From the NCBI GenBank assembly GCA_003661365.1, contig QMVZ01000066.1:1-8228 (forward strand): 8,228 nucleotides of DNA, written 5' to 3'. The stretch's first letter is position 1; every line of letters starts with the position of its first letter. A program made the translations under genes and the position numbers. Below, piece after piece: positions 5,619 to 8,228 of this stretch. Origin of the DNA: Thermoproteota archaeon (lineage in GTDB: Archaea; Korarchaeota; Korarchaeia; Korarchaeales; Korarchaeaceae). The notes under the pieces were generated by a model that saw only the letters and a list, made by a program, of their open reading frames with translations, was not told where the DNA came from and ran no database searches.

Positions 5619-6089
5619 TTAAAGCATCTCCTTCTCCATTATGACATCGTAACCGTAAGGCCTCTTTATCCTATCAACAAGCTTGTATCCATGCTTTTTG
5701 TAGAAATTAACGGCCCAATATGCTTTCTCGGATGTGAGAAGCCATAACTTCTTCAAACCAATTTCCCTTGCCTCTTTCTCAATGTTTCTGATTAGAGCGG
5801 TTCCAATTCCCTTTCTCTGATGCTCAGGAAGGACATAAACCCATCTGATCCTTCCCACATCTCCCTCAACCTTAAGGGCTGAGACCCCTACTACCCCTCT
5901 GTCTCCCTCAAAAACGTAAAAGGTCATCCTTTTGAAGTCTCTAAGGAGTTCTTTCATGGAAAGGATTGGTTCCTTGAAGTATTCCTTTGGAATTATCTTG
6001 CTGAAGGCTTCTCTGTTCGAAGCGTTTATTACGTGAAGTGTGCTCTCAGCGTCCTTTAGGGAAGCCTTCCTTACCGTTTGCCCCATCAT
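5619..6089 (-). CDS. GNAT-family N-acetyltransferase
   Basis: This 156-residue protein has the full GNAT plan. Motif A is VYVLPEHQRKGIGTALI (84-100), where the Q-R-K-G-I-G loop binds the acetyl-CoA pyrophosphate. Motif B follows as AYWAVNFYKKHGYKLVD (123-139), including the FYKKHGY stretch common in the family. The front half (KEYFKEPILSMKELL, YVFEGDRGVVG) supplies the variable acceptor side. Length is normal for a single-domain member. The acceptor cannot be told: small amine, peptide N-terminus or lysine are all possible. It is unlike RimI enough that I give no symbol. Two ATGs are adjacent (6089 and 6086) with no ribosome site. It stands alone, 98 bases from the next gene on the same strand. 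Confidence 0.93.
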   Translation of the reverse strand: MMGQTVRKASLKDAESTLHVINASNREAFSKIIPKEYFKEPILSMKELLRDFKRMTFYVFEGDRGVVGVSALKVEGDVGRIRWVYVLPEHQRKGIGTALIRNIEKEAREIGLKKLWLLTSEKAYWAVNFYKKHGYKLVDRIKRPYGYDVIMEKEML

Positions 6090-6120
6090 AATTACTACTT
6101 TTATCTATTTGTCTAATTAG

Positions 6121-6133
6121 CCAACTATAAAGG
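6121..6133 (-). promoter_or_regulatory. Promoter of the acetyltransferase gene
   Basis: On the minus strand CCTTTATAGTTGG (6133 to 6121) contains a standard TTTATA box. A start about 25 bases downstream, near 6103, leaves a short leader of about 14 bases to the ATG at 6089. Confidence 0.5.
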
Positions 6134-6187
6134 AATCGATTCTAGGACGTTTTATCTCTGTAGACAGGGCAAAACTAAGATAACAAA

Positions 6188-6454
6188 TTAAAACCTTCTG
6201 ATGTACTCTATGATTTCCTCGCTTTTCCTTGGATTCAATGAAATAGTAGCTCCTTTTTTATGAAGCAGAACGTATCCATCGTTAACGAGCTGGTTGACTA
6301 ATTCACGAATTCTCTTTCCGTTTCTCCTTATCTTCTTGCTGAGCCACCTAACTAAACTGTCTAAAGGGGTATAACGAGCTCCCCAATATCCTCTATTCTT
6401 TAGCTTGCCTAGAATCGCAGCCTTGATCTGCTGATCAGATAATTCTTGCTTCAT
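6188..6454 (-). CDS. Small winged-helix-like DNA-binding protein
   Basis: This 88-residue basic protein has the order expected of a small winged helix: helix QQIKAAILGKLKNRG (8-22), helix TPLDSLVRWLSKKI (29-42), helix GKRIRELVNQLVNDG (46-60), then a wing YVLLHKKGATISLNP (61-75) and a closing helix. The wing and the closing EEIIEYIRRF resemble archaeal regulators in which a strand-turn-strand follows the recognition helix. No ligand domain or Cys/His metal site is present, so it probably senses nothing by itself or acts with a partner. No ribosome site precedes the ATG. It is divergent from another winged-helix gene with only 69 bases between the start codons, which suggests mutual or shared control. 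Family assignment is by fold pattern only. Confidence 0.78.
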   Translation of the reverse strand: MKQELSDQQIKAAILGKLKNRGYWGARYTPLDSLVRWLSKKIRRNGKRIRELVNQLVNDGYVLLHKKGATISLNPRKSEEIIEYIRRF

Positions 6455-6464
6455 GGTACACTTC

Positions 6465-6520
6465 TAATACCATTTAAGGTTAATATTAAATACCTTGGAC
6501 CCATCTTTAATGAGGTATTA
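6465..6520. promoter_or_regulatory. Bidirectional promoter with repeated AATACC operator elements
   Basis: The central AT-rich core TTAATATTAAATA (6480-6492) can act as TATA box both ways: starts about 25 bases off would fall near 6460 for the minus gene and near 6511 for the plus gene. TAATACC (6465-6471) and GGTATTA (6514-6520) are perfect inverted copies at the two edges, where each transcript would start, and a third AATACC sits at 6489-6494 over the core. AAGGT (6476-6480) and ACCTT (6492-6496) form a further inverted pair around the core. The plus gene also has GAGGT at 6512-6516, 7 bases before its ATG, inside one of these elements. A symmetric regulator binding here would control both genes. 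Confidence 0.55.
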
Positions 6521-6523
6521 CCC

Positions 6524-6877
6524 ATGGCAGAAGTCAAGCACAGGGATCTTGGCGAGACCCTCTTAATCAAAATTTTCGGGTACTCACCGAAGTTAAGGAT
6601 ACTCGACATTTTCCTAGATAACCCGCACTTCGACTTCACGAAAAGCGAGTTGGTAAGAGAATTGGGGATGAGTAAGCAAACCCTATACAAGAACTTCAGG
6701 GACTTAGAAGAGTTGGGTATAGTGGTTGTCTCAAGGAAGATAGGGAGAGCAACCCTTTACAGGTTGAACAGGGAAAACCCACTCGTTAAGTTGCTGGATC
6801 AGATAGTAACAGAAGCGTCGCTTCAAATAGCTAAGAGAGAAGCTAAAAAACAAGCTAAGGCCGTTCCGATTAAGTAA
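6524..6877 (+). CDS. Winged-helix transcriptional regulator (ArsR/MarR-like)
   Basis: ATG at 6524 is chosen because GAGGT lies 7 bases before it; a longer frame from 6446 adds 26 residues that cover the promoter and is unlikely. The 117-residue product has helix SPKLRILDIFLDNP (21-34), the helix-turn-helix FTKSELVRELGMSKQTLYKNFRDLEELG (38-65) and the wing IVVVSRKIGRATLYRLNREN (66-85). The LYRLNRENPLVKLLDQI ending is common in archaeal ArsR-like regulators. A C-terminal basic helix (about 91-112, AKREAKKQAK) could help DNA binding or dimerise. No metal-binding Cys is present, so it is not a metal sensor. It probably binds the shared promoter it faces. Confidence 0.9.
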   Translation: MAEVKHRDLGETLLIKIFGYSPKLRILDIFLDNPHFDFTKSELVRELGMSKQTLYKNFRDLEELGIVVVSRKIGRATLYRLNRENPLVKLLDQIVTEASLQIAKREAKKQAKAVPIK

Positions 6878-6880
6878 TCA

Positions 6881-6892
6881 TTTTTCTTCTTT
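6881..6892 (+). terminator. T-rich terminator after the winged-helix gene
   Basis: TTTTTCTTCTTT begins 3 bases after the stop codon at 6877 and has no hairpin, as is usual for archaeal termination. Confidence 0.5.
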
Positions 6893-6909
6893 ATGTTAAA
6901 CCTTAGTTC

Positions 6910-7127
6910 ATGAATCAGATATCTCCCATCCCAGCTATTTTCGATGAAATTCTAAGATCTTTCTTCATAAGATCGCTTTTGCTCCCGTAAAATCTTATCC
7001 CAAGCAAAAGGGCAAGGCGGATGTCTTCATAACTAGGAACAAGAAGGACTACGAAGGCGTTAAGGATGAAATCGAAGTACTAATGCCCGAGGAGTTGTTG
7101 GTTAAGTATAGTTCTAGCTTTCATTAG
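6910..7127 (+). pseudogene. Decayed PIN-domain (VapC-like) nuclease remnant
   Basis: From 6948 to TAG at 7125 one open frame of about 60 codons has no early start codon. Its end reads KADVFITRNKKDYEGVKDEI and then EVLMPEELLVK. This matches the closing part of PIN-domain toxins, where (D)xxxTRxxKDF is followed by xVLTPEELL, the first stretch carrying the last acidic metal-binding residues. An overlapping frame from ATG 6910 reads MNQISPIPAIFDEILRSFF and stops at 6988; it may be the front of the same gene after a shift. The N-terminal half with the first catalytic Asp is absent, so it should be inactive. No matching antitoxin gene is next to it. Confidence 0.48.
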
Positions 7128-7238
7128 GTATTAAGGGGGCTGCGTTTTAATTCAATGACAACGCTGATTGGAAGTTCACTCTACTTCTGCACATCCACGT
7201 GGTTCGAAAGAGAGATCTTAAGGTTACTTTGAATGGAT

Positions 7239-8228
7239 TCATCTCAGGTAGCCCTCAAGACCATCTACCCTCTTCTTATCGGTCTTAGCTTCTCCAAAAA
7301 AGACGGGTTTGCCATAAACCCCATCATAGCCTGGCTCAATTTCAACCTTACCTTCTCTAATCAAGAGGATAGAATTAGCGATGCTATCTCCGACGACGGA
7401 AGAGATCTCGTCAAGGGGAACCTCCATCAAAATCTTAAGTTCATTACCAAAGCGATTTATCAACTCATTGTAGATCTTGAGCATTCTCTTGGAGTACTTC
7501 TCCCCAGATCCTAGGCTAAATGAGATTACCTCATACAGGGGCAACAGATCCTTGTAAGGCAAAGCTCCGGTGGGCATATAACCCTCAGGTCTATCTGCTA
7601 GCTCCTCAACTCTGTGTAAAACACCAATAGTTAACCTCTTCCCGCAAACAGGACATCTGTTCCCTAGCTTCATGGCCTCTTTAGGATGAAGCCTGACCCC
7701 GCATTTAGAATGTCCGTCATAGTGATATTTCCCATAAGCTGGATTTGTCTCCACAGTAAAAAGGAATTCTGAGGGAGATTTGCTCCTAATAGCTCTTAAT
7801 AATGTTCTATAGCTGGGTTCCTTCAAATCAAAGACGTTAAGTTCTCTACCAATCCTCCAACTCCAAGGAGAATGGGCATCAGAAGAGCTTACTAGAGTAT
7901 ACCTGTCTAGACTGCTGAGCCTCCAATTCATCGGCGGATCAGATGATAATCCGGTCTCTAATGCATGAATATGGGCTGAAGCATCCTCAAATGCCTCTTC
8001 TACACTATCAAAGCCGCTATTTGAACCAAACAATGAGAACCAAGGGGTCCAAATATGGGCTGGAATAACCTCAAGGTCCTGACCTACTTCTAATACAGAA
8101 TCCACTAATTCAGCTGGAGTCATCTGCAGAGAGGGCCGGCCGTCTGATATTAGATCCCCCCTTTCTCCCAAAATTGCATTTAGAGATTCAACAGCTTCAA
8201 AATCTGGGGCCAAAATGAGGTGATGGAT
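7239..8228 (-). CDS. endoQ: Endonuclease Q (EndoQ), PHP-domain DNA-repair nuclease, 5' end outside window
   Basis: EndoQ nicks DNA 5' of deaminated bases (uracil, hypoxanthine) and abasic sites. The 329 visible residues enter in frame at the window edge (HHLIL before LAPDFEAV), so about 80-100 N-terminal residues of the usual 400-425 are missing; a TTG at 8213 is not the real start. The PHP metal-site motif SDAHS lies about 116-120 residues in, after PAHIWTPWFS. A zinc-finger-like region follows: DGHSKC, then CPVCG, then LHRVEELADRPEG, the family signature. The end, PLDEIS, then PGYDGVYGKPVFF, is also typical. No T run follows the stop on its strand. It is the one clear housekeeping-type repair gene here and may mark the boundary of the variable region. 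Confidence 0.93.
   Translation of the reverse strand: MHHLILAPDFEAVESLNAILGERGDLISDGRPSLQMTPAELVDSVLEVGQDLEVIPAHIWTPWFSLFGSNSGFDSVEEAFEDASAHIHALETGLSSDPPMNWRLSSLDRYTLVSSSDAHSPWSWRIGRELNVFDLKEPSYRTLLRAIRSKSPSEFLFTVETNPAYGKYHYDGHSKCGVRLHPKEAMKLGNRCPVCGKRLTIGVLHRVEELADRPEGYMPTGALPYKDLLPLYEVISFSLGSGEKYSKRMLKIYNELINRFGNELKILMEVPLDEISSVVGDSIANSILLIREGKVEIEPGYDGVYGKPVFFGEAKTDKKRVDGLEGYLR

Noticed and set aside
6446..6523. N-terminal extension of the plus-strand winged-helix protein
   Set aside because: It would cover the shared promoter and has no ribosome site; ATG 6524 has GAGGT at proper spacing.
7202..7209. GTTCGAA resembling a tRNA T loop (possible attachment copy of the tRNA at 1-36)
   Set aside because: Only about eight bases match, with no stem complementarity or acceptor strand; likely chance.
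7155..7232. 25-codon plus-strand frame before EndoQ
   Set aside because: It has no ribosome site, promoter or recognisable pattern; the 7128-7238 gap holds nothing I can support.
1..8228. CRISPR array or complete insertion sequence
   Set aside because: No regularly spaced repeats with spacers, no intact transposase, and no paired terminal repeats were seen on either strand.

Overview
The window most resembles accessory DNA from a thermophilic archaeon. Four things point that way. TATA-type promoters sit about 25 bases before inferred transcript starts. Some genes have GAGGT(GA)-type ribosome sites and others look leaderless. A tRNA fragment ends without an encoded CCA. Arg and Ile codons lean strongly to AGG/AGA and ATA. 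The EndoQ-type DNA-repair gene and the AF_0612-type aspartic protease also fit. I cannot fix the lineage; Thermococcales or a Korarchaeum/TACK-like organism are both open.

Layout. (1) 1-36 is the 3' part of a tRNA, followed by about 500 bases of gene debris. (2) 547-1260 (-) and 1746-3710 (+) are divergent genes for two exported, membrane-anchored proteins with Pro/Ser/Thr-rich stalks. The first has an unknown globular domain. The second joins an alpha/beta hydrolase to a polysaccharide-deacetylase-like domain. Broken membrane-protein pieces lie between them. (3) 3711-4790 has no intact gene. It holds at least three decayed genes in mixed frames, plus palindromes. (4) 4791-5478 is a tight two-gene operon, a ribbon-helix-helix regulator overlapping a retropepsin-like aspartic protease, behind a 27-bp imperfect palindrome. 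(5) 5619-6089 (-) is a GNAT acetyltransferase. (6) 6188-6454 (-) and 6524-6877 (+) are two small winged-helix proteins expressed divergently from a shared AT-rich promoter with repeated AATACC/GGTATT elements. (7) 6910-7127 is a decayed PIN-domain (VapC-like) remnant. (8) 7239-8228 (-) is the C-terminal three quarters of endonuclease Q, cut by the window end.

How it fits together. The intact genes are mostly regulators, a protease, an acetyltransferase and surface enzymes, separated by broken toxin-like and membrane genes and starting next to a tRNA. That is the pattern of a tRNA-adjacent variable region undergoing turnover. The most promising candidate for an undescribed system is the RHH/aspartic protease pair, laid out like a toxin-antitoxin module but with a protease as effector. 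The hydrolase-deacetylase fusion is the most unusual single protein.
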